Assembly (NCBI GenBank): GCA_029071285.1
Contig: JAIEAS010000185.1
Location: 1-14,651 of the forward strand
Source: Clostridia bacterium
GTDB lineage: Bacteria; Bacillota; Clostridia; Christensenellales; Borkfalkiaceae
Reading direction: 5' to 3'
Length of the DNA stretch: 14,651 nucleotides
Position numbers and translations under genes: made by a program. Every line of letters starts with the position of its first letter. The stretch's first letter is position 1. The notes beneath the pieces were generated by a model that saw nothing but the letters and a program-made list of their open reading frames with translations, searched no databases and was not told where the DNA came from. Below are positions 1-7,521 of this stretch, one piece after another.

Positions 1-755
1 TATAAATATAAGCCGTCGTATTTATCAGGCTTTTTGTCGCCAAGCTCTATTTCTTTACCCGTAATATCAGTTTCAAAGTCCCATTCGTTTATACATTCAG
101 ATTCTTTATACCAACCGCCGAATTCATACCCCTCTCTTTCAGGCTCGGGCGGTATAAACGTAATTACGCTTTCGTCATAGCTGTCTACCCAATAATAATC
201 TTTATTAGGCGAATTATCGTAATTGTACAAATAAGATACGTTTGCTACAAATCTGGGAAGGTAATCCTTAAACCAAAAATCTGCTTCAAGAAAATTGTAT
301 CCGAAAATAGCACCCTTTACGCCATAAATTCTTTCCTCGGTGCTATCCAAATCCCAATAAACAGCAAAAGTTTTTTTATACAAATTATTAATTGTATCGT
401 TAACCGGACTTTCTTTTAAGCTAGTCGGGAAAAATATTTTTTCCAAGTTGTCGCTCCCGAAATATCCCACAGGTCGACTTACAAATAAAGAACGTTCATA
501 GCCTATACTGTAAACGGGAATACCGTCTAACTCTTCGGGGTATACGAGAGCAGTCTGTTCTTGCCCGCTTTCGGTCAAGCCGGTAAGATACGCTTTTTTC
601 TCACCGTCCTTTTCCGTTTTTACGGCATACTTAAAATAACCGCTTACATATTCGGGCAAATAATCATTCGAGCACTTAACTTTAAAACAGCCCGCCAAAG
701 TCAACGTGCCCAAAGACAGCACAGACAGAATAACAGCCAAAATTCTTTTTTTCAT
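1..755 (-). CDS. Lipoprotein with BspA-like LRR segment and Flg_new repeat (3' end outside window)
   Basis: Reading the minus strand from the ATG at 755 gives 251 uninterrupted codons that run off the left edge, so the C-terminus is missing. The start has a good ribosome binding site (AGGG, six bases before ATG). The product begins with a Lys/Arg-led hydrophobic signal ending in the lipobox L20-A-G-C23, so it should be a lipid-anchored surface protein. Residues about 68-115 read like one BspA-type leucine-rich unit (TALVYPEELDGIPVYSIG, then NLEKIFFPTSLK). Residues about 209-231 match the Listeria-Bacteroides repeat (Flg_new/InlB B type): GYEFGGWY, an E-C pair, then EWDFETDIT. Both modules are typical of secreted adhesion or carbohydrate-contact proteins of gut Firmicutes; the ligand is unknown. 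It lies 77 bp downstream of another lipoprotein gene and may be cotranscribed with it. Base composition looks AT-richer than the operon at 1591-7441. Confidence 0.85.
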   Translation of the reverse strand, partial: MKKRILAVILSVLSLGTLTLAGCFKVKCSNDYLPEYVSGYFKYAVKTEKDGEKKAYLTGLTESGQEQTALVYPEELDGIPVYSIGYERSLFVSRPVGYFGSDNLEKIFFPTSLKESPVNDTINNLYKKTFAVYWDLDSTEERIYGVKGAIFGYNFLEADFWFKDYLPRFVANVSYLYNYDNSPNKDYYWVDSYDESVITFIPPEPEREGYEFGGWYKESECINEWDFETDITGKEIELGDKKPDKYDGLYL

Positions 756-812
756 AATAAACCCTATTGTGATTATTTATTTTTATAACGATTAAACACT
801 TATAATTGTCCC

Positions 813-830
813 GTAATTTTTAAAAATTAC
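813..830. repeat. 18-bp perfect AT-rich palindrome between two lipoprotein genes
   Basis: GTAATTTTTAAAAATTAC equals its own reverse complement. It lies just after the stop codon of the 833-1471 gene and before the next lipoprotein gene. It has no GC-rich stem, so it is a poor intrinsic terminator; it could be a weak hairpin or a protein-binding site. I see no convincing promoter in the rest of the 77-bp gap. Confidence 0.4.
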
Positions 831-832
831 CG

Positions 833-1471
833 TTAAAAACTGTCACACCACATTCCAACATGTAAATAAACGCTAAACAAGCATTCTACATTTTTAAACT
901 TATCGGGATAATCATAATAAAAACGTGAAGTCTTTACCGTTCCGTCGTCAAAAGTAATTATTACGTTATACCAACTCAAATCGGTAACCGCCATATTGCC
1001 GACATACTCGTCTTTCCATGTAAAAATTCCCTTTGCCTTTAAGTATTTCAACAGCATATTGCCTGGGTTTTGAAAAATAGTACTGACCTGCTTGGGGTTG
1101 TTGTAATGGGTCTGCAAATACTCCTCGTACTCGTCAGCACTTTCGTATTCGTCATTGAGAAATCCGCGCTCGTACCTATCAAGCAGAATTTTAATTAATG
1201 CATCTTTATCGGATACTGCGACCTCGTCCGTTACGGTATTATTTTCAAAATCAAAAGTACGGTTATATGACGCGCCGTCAAACGTATACCCGCCGTCGAT
1301 TTTGGTTTCTATTTTCACAACTTTTTTATCGTCGTATTCGGTCGTAATTTCGCCCGCGCCGCTTCCGTCATCACCGCCGTTGCCGCCGTTATCAGGTTTA
1401 GCCGCGCAACCCGCCGCAAACAAAACGGAAATACCAAGCAGCACCGATATTAAAAATATTTTAAATTTCAT
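833..1471 (-). CDS. Putative lipoprotein of unknown function, 212 aa
   Basis: The ATG at 1471 follows a strong ribosome binding site (GAGGGA, about eight bases upstream). The first 22 residues are a classical lipoprotein signal: a basic start, a hydrophobic stretch and A19-A-G-C22 as lipobox. A flexible Gly/Asp/Asn-rich linker follows (about residues 25-41), as expected for a protein held off the membrane by its lipid. The rest (about 45-212) is acidic and rich in Tyr, Asp and Glu; I recognise no family in it. It has no further membrane segments and no obvious catalytic motif. It has its own likely promoter (1525-1553) right after the terminator of the upstream operon, and is followed by a second lipoprotein gene. 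Its job is unknown; a surface-exposed binding or envelope-associated role is only a guess from topology. Confidence 0.85.
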   Translation of the reverse strand: MKFKIFLISVLLGISVLFAAGCAAKPDNGGNGGDDGSGAGEITTEYDDKKVVKIETKIDGGYTFDGASYNRTFDFENNTVTDEVAVSDKDALIKILLDRYERGFLNDEYESADEYEEYLQTHYNNPKQVSTIFQNPGNMLLKYLKAKGIFTWKDEYVGNMAVTDLSWYNVIITFDDGTVKTSRFYYDYPDKFKNVECLFSVYLHVGMWCDSF

Positions 1472-1524
1472 AATTTTTCCCTCACATAATTAAGCCTGCG
1501 CTTGCCCCTTAATTTGTTAATTTT

Positions 1525-1553
1525 ATTTTATCACAACCGTAATATAATTGCAA
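1525..1553 (-). promoter_or_regulatory. Probable sigma-70 promoter of the lipoprotein gene(s)
   Basis: On the minus strand TTGCAA (1548-1553, -35) and TAAAAT (1525-1530, -10) are separated by exactly 17 bases. Transcription would start near 1518, giving a leader of about 45 nt before the ATG at 1471. The -35 box abuts the terminator of the upstream operon (2-bp overlap). Confidence 0.55.
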
Positions 1554-1584
1554 GCCCCGCAGCCGTGAAGCGGCTGCGGGGCTT
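1552..1584 (-). terminator. Terminator of the marR-degV-amidase-fusion operon
   Basis: A perfect 14-bp GC-rich inverted repeat (arms 1552-1565 and 1571-1584, 5-nt loop) begins seven bases after the stop codon of the 1591-4854 gene. On the minus strand it is followed by an AT-rich stretch rather than a pure T run, so it may be only moderately efficient; the position and stem make the call strong. Confidence 0.8.
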
Positions 1585-1590
1585 ATTAGT

Positions 1591-4500
1591 TTAGTGTAAG
1601 AAAAATCTTACTAATTTATCGTTACTCTTTTTGTACGGCTGATAACGCATAGGCAAATCAATCCAGTTCTTTTTATCGACTATACTCTTATAGTGCGTAA
1701 AGGTGTCAAACCCGTATTTGCCGTGGTACGAACCCATTCCGCTGTCCTTGAACCCGCCGAAGGGCATATTCGAAGTTGCGAGGTGAATAATCACGTCGTT
1801 CACGCAGCCGCCTCCGAAGCCTAACTCCGTGGTAAGCTTTTTAATCTGCTTTTTATTCGTTGAAAACAGATAGGCGGCAAGGGGCGCGTCGCAGCTTTCA
1901 ACGCGATTGATAACCTCGTCGATATTCTTATAGGTTATAACGGGAAGAATCGGTCCGAAGATTTCCTCCTGCATAACCGCGTCGTCAAAGGTTGCATTGT
2001 CTATTACCGTGGGCGCGATTTTCAGCTCCTCTTCGCTGTAATTTCCTCCGCACGCAACCTTGTCTTTATCTATTAAGCCCAAAAGCCTTTTAAAGTGCTT
2101 TTCGTTGATAATTTTGCCGTATGCGGGATTTTTTAAGGGGTCTGCGCCGAACTGCTTTTCAATCTGAGCCTTTATTTCCGCAACGAGCTTATCGTGAATT
2201 TTTTCGTGGCACATTATATAGTCGGGCGCAACGCAGGTCTGACCTAAATTTAAAAATTTGCCGAAGACTATGCGCTTCGCCGCGAGCGGGATATTCGCCG
2301 TTTCGTCCACTATGCAGGGGCTCTTCCCGCCCAGCTCCAAGGTAACGGGCGTGAGGTTTGCCGCCGCCTTTTCATAGACGATTTTGCCTACCGTCTTGCT
2401 ACCCGTGAAGAAAATATAGTCGAACTTGGTGTCGAACAGAACGGCGTTCACCTGCGAGCCGCCGAAGATTACGCTGACGTACTCCTCGGGGAACACGCTC
2501 GATAAAACCTTTTTAATCGCCTCGTTCGTGTTGGGCGAATACGCGCTCGTTTTCAGAACCACCGTGTTGCCCGCCGCGACCGCCGCGATTACGGGGTCAA
2601 TCGAAAGCAAGAAGGGATAGTTCCACGGGTTCATAACGAGAACCGTGCCGTAGGGCGAAGGCAGGCGGTAGCTCTTTGAAGCAAACTGCGCCAGCGGCGT
2701 TTTAACCCTTTGAGGCGAGGCGTATTTTTTGACGTGCTTTATCATATGCGAAAGCTCGCTCAAAGCCAGTCCCGTTTCACACATATAACTCTCGCTTGCG
2801 CTCTTGCCCAGGTCGGCTTTGAGCCCCGCGTGAATTATATCGAGGTTATCCTTGATTGCCTTGTAAAGCTTGTTCAGATACTGCAGTCTGAACTTAACGC
2901 TCAGCGTTGCTCCGCTCTTGAAAAACTGCTTTTGCTTTTCAACTATTTCCGAAATTCCGTCAGCCATAATTTCCTTCTCCTCTTTTATTACGCTTGCCTT
3001 AAAATAAATTTCTTTTATCTTTTCCTTATCCCACAGCACGGGCACGGGGTACAGTGGATTTGCCTCTTTTTCGGCGTGTTCCGCAAGCTCTTCGATATCG
3101 TACCACTTAATGAAATCGAACTTTTCGGGAATGCCGAATTTCTCGTTCATCTCTTCAATCTTTGTGATAACGGTTTCCGCCGCCTCGCTTGCCGCCGTCT
3201 GTTCTGTTGCCAAACCGCAGTACACGGCAATTTGTTTAAGCTTTTTATGAACGCTTGCGCCGTATTCCCTCAACACTATCGGAAGAAGCACTGCGTTCGC
3301 CAAGCCGTGGGGCGTGTCGTACTTGCCGCCCAGCGAATGCGCGACCGCGTGAACGTAGCCGACGTACGCCTTTGAAAAAGCCCTGCCCGCTTTGTGCGAG
3401 GCGATAAGCATATTCTTCCTTGCCACGCGGGTTTTTTCGGTGTAAGATATTTCAAGGTTTTCGAATATCAGCTTGCACGCTTCGAGCGCGTCCGTCCGCG
3501 TCGATTTGTTTCCGCTCTTGCCGATAAACGCTTCCACCGCGTGTGTCAGCGCGTCCATACCCGTCGTGGATACCACTTTGGGCGGCAGCGTCATTGTAAC
3601 TTCCTCGTCCAACACAGCATACTTGGGGATAAGCGGAAAATCGTTAATCGCGTACTTGTACCGCGTCTGTCCGTCCACGATAACGCAGGCAAGCGTGGTT
3701 TCACTTCCCGTGCCCGCGGTTGTGGGAATTGCAATAAGAAGCGGAATTTTTTTCATTACCTTCAGAATCCCGCGCAGCTTACCGAGCGGTTTTTTAGTCG
3801 CAAGAACCGCCCCCGCGCCCTTTGCGCAATCCATAGGCGAGCCGCCGCCGAATGCGATAAGGCAGTCGCAGCCGCCCTCTTTGTAGACCTTAACCGCGTC
3901 CGAAACGTTATCCGTCGTGGGATTTGCAACGACGTCCGCAAAAATGCTGAAATCGAAATTTTTTTCTTTAAGGCTTTGTTCGAGCCCCGCGCAAAGCCCC
4001 AAGCCGTAAATGGTTTTATCGGTAACGATAAGGGGCTTTTTCTTTCCGTTAGTTTTAAGAACTTCGGGAATATCCTCAATCTTTGAAATAATTTTCGGGT
4101 CCTTATACGGCAGAACGGGCAGAGCGATTTTCAGAACGGTCTGAAACAGTCTGCACCACAGCGCCTTGAACGAGTTTACGCCTTTGACCGAACTCTCGTA
4201 AATTGCAAACGCGAGGGCAACCTGCGCGGGGTAGTAAGTCGCAAGGCACAGAATTCTCGGCACGGTATTAATTTTGCCGAACATATTCAGAAGCAGCGAC
4301 AAGTCCGAAATATAGAAGAAAATACTTCCGACCGCAATCAGAACGCTGAGCGCGGTTTTCGTTTTAAGGTTTGAGAGGGCTTTGCCGACCATAAGCGACA
4401 GAAGCAGTGCGTAAACCACGCAGACCACTTCCATTAAAACTCCGCCGAAGTCGAATATGGGCGCGAGGGTTATGACAAGCGCGCTCGGCACGAATATGCA

Positions 4501-4854
4501 CGCCGCGGCAAGCAGGTCCGTCCAGTGAAATTTATTCAGGCAGAAGTACGCCGCCGCGTAAAAGACGTGCGCCAAAGCAAACAGCGCGGTGCCCGTTATA
4601 AAGTACAAATCGGCGGTGTTGAAGTTGACGATATCCCCCGCCATTGCAAAAACGAGCCCCGTGAGCATAAGGCAGACAAACTTCTTATCCGCGCCCGCCT
4701 TTAAAGCGTAAGCGGTATTGATTATGCCCGCCAGAACGAAGCACGCGCTCGTCAGACTCTTCAGTAAAAGGCTGGGTTCGAGTATCAGCAAAATATCCAG
4801 CGCAACCACCGCCGCAAGGATTGCCGCATTTAAAGACAAAATAATTTTTTTCAT
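1591..4854 (-). CDS. Three-domain fusion: YhhN/TMEM86 membrane domain, Fe-alcohol dehydrogenase, class-3 aldehyde dehydrogenase
   Basis: This is a 1087-aa single reading frame. Residues 1-220 are about eight membrane helices of YhhN/TMEM86 type (AGD74, F-x4-H96-x2-Y99, SD184); TMEM86 proteins and a Legionella YhhN are lysoplasmalogenases, which split the vinyl-ether bond of lysoplasmalogen and release a fatty aldehyde. Residues about 228-625 are an iron-containing alcohol dehydrogenase with GGGSPMDCAK (336-345), PTTAGTGSE (377-385), predicted metal ligands D434, H438, H502 and H516, and H506 as likely acid/base. Residues 630-1087 are a full-length class-3 aldehyde dehydrogenase with NPWNYP (742-747), E840 in ELGGKSP, catalytic C874 in GQTC, EEIFGP (963-968) and a C-terminal PFGG...GSYHGK. 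All key residues are present. It differs from AdhE, where a CoA-acylating ALDH precedes the ADH. It is the last gene of a four-gene operon, nine bases after the amidase gene, with its ribosome binding site overlapping that stop. Inferred role: make fatty aldehydes at the membrane and convert them to acid and/or alcohol. Confidence 0.93.
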   Translation of the reverse strand: MKKIILSLNAAILAAVVALDILLILEPSLLLKSLTSACFVLAGIINTAYALKAGADKKFVCLMLTGLVFAMAGDIVNFNTADLYFITGTALFALAHVFYAAAYFCLNKFHWTDLLAAACIFVPSALVITLAPIFDFGGVLMEVVCVVYALLLSLMVGKALSNLKTKTALSVLIAVGSIFFYISDLSLLLNMFGKINTVPRILCLATYYPAQVALAFAIYESSVKGVNSFKALWCRLFQTVLKIALPVLPYKDPKIISKIEDIPEVLKTNGKKKPLIVTDKTIYGLGLCAGLEQSLKEKNFDFSIFADVVANPTTDNVSDAVKVYKEGGCDCLIAFGGGSPMDCAKGAGAVLATKKPLGKLRGILKVMKKIPLLIAIPTTAGTGSETTLACVIVDGQTRYKYAINDFPLIPKYAVLDEEVTMTLPPKVVSTTGMDALTHAVEAFIGKSGNKSTRTDALEACKLIFENLEISYTEKTRVARKNMLIASHKAGRAFSKAYVGYVHAVAHSLGGKYDTPHGLANAVLLPIVLREYGASVHKKLKQIAVYCGLATEQTAASEAAETVITKIEEMNEKFGIPEKFDFIKWYDIEELAEHAEKEANPLYPVPVLWDKEKIKEIYFKASVIKEEKEIMADGISEIVEKQKQFFKSGATLSVKFRLQYLNKLYKAIKDNLDIIHAGLKADLGKSASESYMCETGLALSELSHMIKHVKKYASPQRVKTPLAQFASKSYRLPSPYGTVLVMNPWNYPFLLSIDPVIAAVAAGNTVVLKTSAYSPNTNEAIKKVLSSVFPEEYVSVIFGGSQVNAVLFDTKFDYIFFTGSKTVGKIVYEKAAANLTPVTLELGGKSPCIVDETANIPLAAKRIVFGKFLNLGQTCVAPDYIMCHEKIHDKLVAEIKAQIEKQFGADPLKNPAYGKIINEKHFKRLLGLIDKDKVACGGNYSEEELKIAPTVIDNATFDDAVMQEEIFGPILPVITYKNIDEVINRVESCDAPLAAYLFSTNKKQIKKLTTELGFGGGCVNDVIIHLATSNMPFGGFKDSGMGSYHGKYGFDTFTHYKSIVDKKNWIDLPMRYQPYKKSNDKLVRFFLH
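2965..2982 (-). promoter_or_regulatory. Possible internal ribosome binding site and ATG for a stand-alone aldehyde dehydrogenase
   Basis: Within the fusion gene the minus strand reads GAGGAGAAGGAAATT directly before the in-frame ATG at 2967-2965 (Met630). This codes for KEEKEI but is also a strong Shine-Dalgarno match with about nine (GAGGAG) or four (AAGGA) bases of spacing. A protein starting here would be 458 aa, the normal length of a class-3 aldehyde dehydrogenase. It is either a relic of a recent gene fusion or a functional second start. Confidence 0.5.
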
Positions 4855-4863
4855 AAACGTCCT

Positions 4864-6123
4864 TTAAGCAACCTTGAGTTTTCCCGTTTTGAACGAGTAG
4901 GTATAGGTTGCGCCCGCCTTGTCGTAATTTTCGTTTGCAACCCAGCGCACGGTCTTATCCGTAAGGTTGAATACGACGCTGTGAACGGTTACTCCGCCCG
5001 CCTGTCTTCTCGATACTTGTTTCAGAATATCCATAGCCGCGCTTTCGTCTGCAATTACGCCGTTAACCTCGTCAAGACGGTCGTGAATAAGATTATATCT
5101 GTCGTACCCGAACTTCTTTTCATCGCTCTCGTAATAGCTGTTGTGGTCTTTAACTATGAAGTTTGTAATCCACTGATATTTGAAATCGTCCTCGCCGCGA
5201 AGCCCCGCGTACATACCGTCGGTGTTGTAGGTTACGCTTAAAACGCGCTTCGCGCCGTCGTTATCCGTTTTGTCGGTCGCGTTTTCTGCGGGAATCCATT
5301 CCAAAATCGCGCTCTTGCCGCTCGCGTCCGCTATCATATAGTGGAAGGACGACTTCGCCGAGTCGTGCAGGTTATACTTTTTAATAAGCTCCACCGCCTC
5401 GTCAACGTCCGCGCAGTAGTCTAAAATCATTCTCTGCATAGTCGTCGAAGTGAAGTTGGGCTTGCTTTCGTCCTTCTGGTCGGTTGCCACCGTACCCTTG
5501 TCGTCGTCGCCCTGATAGGACATAAATATCGCGCAGCTGAGCCCCTTTTCATTCATGCCGTCGAGGGGCGCGTAGGGCGCGGCAAAGCAGGTAATTTTGT
5601 TCATAAGACCAGACAGGTCGCTCTCGGTGTCGATACCTATGTAGTTCATATCCACGGTAGAAAAGGACTTGTATCTTCCCTTGCCGGGGCTGTTGCAGAT
5701 AGTAATGCAGACGTTGGTCTTATCGAAGTCGTAGTTGCGCGCGAACAGAATATCGTTGTCGGGCGTGGTTGCCGTAAACGCCGAGCAGTTCACGTCCGAC
5801 TCGCCTATATCCACTTTCATAAGTCCCTTGGTAATGTTGCTCGTGATAAAGCCGATAAGCTCTTTATCGCTCGACGCGCCGCCGCGCTTCACGAATTTGT
5901 CGAGGTAGAAACCGCCCTTGACCTTCATACTGTAAACCGAGCCTTCCTTCCTCTCGTCGTTCCGCGCTTGTAAGTGGGTAATGCTCGAAACGCTTGAAAT
6001 CACGTCGCCCCAAAGACAGCCCACGGTAATGCCCAGAACCGCCGCGATAACTATAATCACCGCAAGGGTAATGCTTACCGCCCTGAACCAAAGCTTTTTC
6101 CAAAGCTCCTTTAATTTTGCCAT
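4864..6123 (-). CDS. Membrane-anchored Ntn-type amidase (peptidase C45 / choloylglycine hydrolase-like), 419 aa
   Basis: A cytoplasmic basic stretch and a membrane helix at about 14-36 form a signal anchor, so the enzyme should face outside. The core resembles the N-terminal-nucleophile amidohydrolases that include peptidase C45 acyltransferases, bile-salt hydrolases and N-acylethanolamine amidases: C113 as the presumed nucleophile (NCSAFTA), ARNYDFD at 128-134, PLDGMNEKGL at 186-195, SFHYMIAD at 259-266 and a C-terminal TVHSVVFNLTDKTVRW segment. Family members need the Cys to be N-terminal after maturation, so residues 1-112 would be removed by autoprocessing or another protease, possibly releasing the mature enzyme from its anchor. 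The substrate cannot be read from sequence; an acyl amide would fit the lipid-related neighbours. It has a strong ribosome binding site (AAGGAG, seven bases), starts 18 bases after degV and ends nine bases before the fusion gene. Confidence 0.82.
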   Translation of the reverse strand: MAKLKELWKKLWFRAVSITLAVIIVIAAVLGITVGCLWGDVISSVSSITHLQARNDERKEGSVYSMKVKGGFYLDKFVKRGGASSDKELIGFITSNITKGLMKVDIGESDVNCSAFTATTPDNDILFARNYDFDKTNVCITICNSPGKGRYKSFSTVDMNYIGIDTESDLSGLMNKITCFAAPYAPLDGMNEKGLSCAIFMSYQGDDDKGTVATDQKDESKPNFTSTTMQRMILDYCADVDEAVELIKKYNLHDSAKSSFHYMIADASGKSAILEWIPAENATDKTDNDGAKRVLSVTYNTDGMYAGLRGEDDFKYQWITNFIVKDHNSYYESDEKKFGYDRYNLIHDRLDEVNGVIADESAAMDILKQVSRRQAGGVTVHSVVFNLTDKTVRWVANENYDKAGATYTYSFKTGKLKVA

Positions 6124-6141
6124 TTTTTACTCCTTGAAAAG

Positions 6142-7002
6142 TTATTTGTTTGCGCCGTTTTTCGCAAAGAACGCAACCACCACGCCGTTGGGACCGACGT
6201 GCGTACCTATCGTACAGCCGACCGAGCAGACGGGGATATTTTCGGTATGTCCCTTCCAGAGCGGCTCGCTGTCTTTGAGATATTTCTTTAAATAGTCGTC
6301 GCTAAGCCCCGAATAGCCAACCACGTAGGGCATATCGAAGTCGATTCCCCCGCACTTTTCGGTGAGCTGCATTAAAAGGTTGTTGCCCTTCTTCGAGCCC
6401 ATCGCCTTGCCTATGCACTTCACCTCGCCCTTGACGACTGAAACCACGGGTTTGATTGAAAGCAGCTCGCCCGCAACCGCCGCCGCAGCAGAAATGCGCC
6501 CGCCCTTCTTTAAATATTTAAGGGTGTCCAGAACCGCCAGAAGCTGAATTTTGTTCTTCGCCGAGTTCAGCTCCGCCTCAATTTCCGCAGCGGCTAAGCC
6601 CTTGTTTATAAGCCTCAAAGCGTAATCGCACAAAACGCGCTCGCCCGCGCAGGCGTTCATACTGTCGATAACGCGGACCTTGCCGCCGAATTTTTTCGCC
6701 GCCCTCACCGCGCAGCCGTAGGTGCCCGAAAGCTTTGACGAAAGGGTGATTGCAACAACCTCGCTGCCGTCCGCGGTAATTTCGGAAAATACTTCTTCCC
6801 AGCGGAATTCGTTAATCTGGCTTGTCTTGGGCAGTTCCGCGCTCTCTATAAGCTTTTCGTAAAACTCCTTGTGCTGCAGATTTACGCCGTCCAGAAACTC
6901 TTCGTCTCCTATGCGCACCTGTACGGGTATGCAAACGACGCCCAGCTTTTCCGCTTCGTCCTGCGTTAAATCCGCAGCCGAATCGACTACAAGTTTAATC
7001 AT
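6142..7002 (-). CDS. DegV family fatty-acid-binding protein (FakB-like), 286 aa
   Basis: Full-length DegV-fold protein. Family hallmarks in order: VVDSAADL at 5-12, KTSQ at 59-62, TLSSKLSGTY at 86-95, VIDS at 111-114, LKKGGRIS at 164-171 and the C-terminal IGTHVGPNGVVVAFF at 265-279. DegV/FakB proteins bury one fatty acid in the cleft between two lobes; in the FakAB system they present it to the kinase FakA, which makes acyl phosphate for phospholipid synthesis. No FakA is in this window, so a role as an acyl carrier for a kinase encoded elsewhere is inferred. Its ATG overlaps the end of the marR gene by eight bases, implying translational coupling; the local ribosome binding site is weak. 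It sits upstream of the amidase and the aldehyde-processing fusion, both plausible sources of free fatty acid. Confidence 0.93.
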   Translation of the reverse strand: MIKLVVDSAADLTQDEAEKLGVVCIPVQVRIGDEEFLDGVNLQHKEFYEKLIESAELPKTSQINEFRWEEVFSEITADGSEVVAITLSSKLSGTYGCAVRAAKKFGGKVRVIDSMNACAGERVLCDYALRLINKGLAAAEIEAELNSAKNKIQLLAVLDTLKYLKKGGRISAAAAVAGELLSIKPVVSVVKGEVKCIGKAMGSKKGNNLLMQLTEKCGGIDFDMPYVVGYSGLSDDYLKKYLKDSEPLWKGHTENIPVCSVGCTIGTHVGPNGVVVAFFAKNGANK

Positions 7003-7441
7003 TCTTTTCCATTTCCTCGTAATAATTTTTTAAGTTCTGCGCAATGGTCTGAAGCTGCGTGTAAAAGAAATCCCGCTGCTCGTCTGACATATCCGCACTG
7101 CCGCCCTTCACCGCGCGCTCGGCCTTTTCGTCGATGCCTTCCGCAACCTTCAGTCCTTCCGCGGTAAGAGTTATGGGCGCGTTGTAAGTTTTGGGGTCGT
7201 AGTCTATAAAGCCTTTTTCCTTAAGCACCTTCAGCGCACGCGAAATTGCCGCCTTATCCTCGAAGGTAAGTCGCATAAGCTCGCTTGCGGTCAGCCCCTT
7301 TTTGTTTTCCTGCAGGTAGTAAATACACATAACGTGTATGCACTGCAGTCCGTACTCGCGCATTTCGCGGTGCTTGATTTTCTGCACGAGCTTGTTGATT
7401 TTTAAAATAGTGATTGTAAAAGTCTCGAATATTTTTTCCAT
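6995..7441 (-). CDS. MarR family transcriptional regulator, 148 aa
   Basis: Typical size and layout for MarR: an N-terminal dimerisation helix, a winged helix-turn-helix at about 50-105 (LTASELMRLT, recognition helix DKAAISRALKVLKEKG, then the wing and TLTAEG), and a C-terminal dimerisation helix ending in NLKNYYEEMEKND. These proteins bind palindromes as dimers and usually let go when a small molecule binds. The start at 7441 has a good ribosome binding site (AAGGTG, five bases). It is the first gene of the operon, and palindromic sites flank and overlap the operon promoter, so autoregulation is very likely. The ligand is not known; the acyl-lipid enzymes downstream make a fatty acid or aldehyde a reasonable guess. 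The 8-bp overlap with degV ties its translation to the next gene. Confidence 0.93.
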   Translation of the reverse strand: MEKIFETFTITILKINKLVQKIKHREMREYGLQCIHVMCIYYLQENKKGLTASELMRLTFEDKAAISRALKVLKEKGFIDYDPKTYNAPITLTAEGLKVAEGIDEKAERAVKGGSADMSDEQRDFFYTQLQTIAQNLKNYYEEMEKND

Positions 7442-7454
7442 ATTTCACCTTAAA

Positions 7455-7468
7455 GTTGATTTATCAAC
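7455..7468. promoter_or_regulatory. Probable MarR operator A
   Basis: GTTGATTTATCAAC has 6-bp inverted arms around a 2-bp centre. It lies directly downstream of the -10 box, over the expected transcription start and leader, 14 bp before the marR start codon. Its minus-strand form differs by one base from operator C. Confidence 0.7.
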
Positions 7469-7475
7469 GGGATAA

Positions 7476-7504
7476 ATAATAACTTATTATATGCTTTTTG
7501 TCAA
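7476..7504 (-). promoter_or_regulatory. Promoter of the marR-degV-amidase-fusion operon
   Basis: On the minus strand a perfect -35 box TTGACA (7499-7504) is followed after exactly 17 bases by TATTAT (7476-7481). Transcription should start near 7469. The -35 box is inside palindrome B, and palindrome A covers the start region. Confidence 0.85.
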
Positions 7505-7521
7505 CAAAATTTGTTGACAAA
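7497..7521. promoter_or_regulatory. Probable MarR operator B (25-bp palindrome over the -35 box)
   Basis: Two 12-bp arms (7497-7508 and 7510-7521, each TTTGTCAACAAA or its complement) surround one central base at 7509 with no mismatch. The length and position over the -35 element suit a MarR dimer that blocks RNA polymerase. Confidence 0.75.

Noticed and set aside
756..832. Separate promoter for the left-edge lipoprotein gene
   Set aside because: The gap is AT-rich with several -10-like words but none with a credible -35 box at proper spacing.
2710..4086. Long plus-strand open frames opposite the fusion gene (about 220-230 codons each)
   Set aside because: They lie antisense to a gene with unmistakable dehydrogenase motifs, have no recognisable domain and arise from its codon bias.
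1591..4854. AdhE (bifunctional acetaldehyde-CoA/alcohol dehydrogenase)
   Set aside because: The domain order is reversed, the aldehyde dehydrogenase is class 3 rather than CoA-acylating, and a YhhN membrane domain precedes both.
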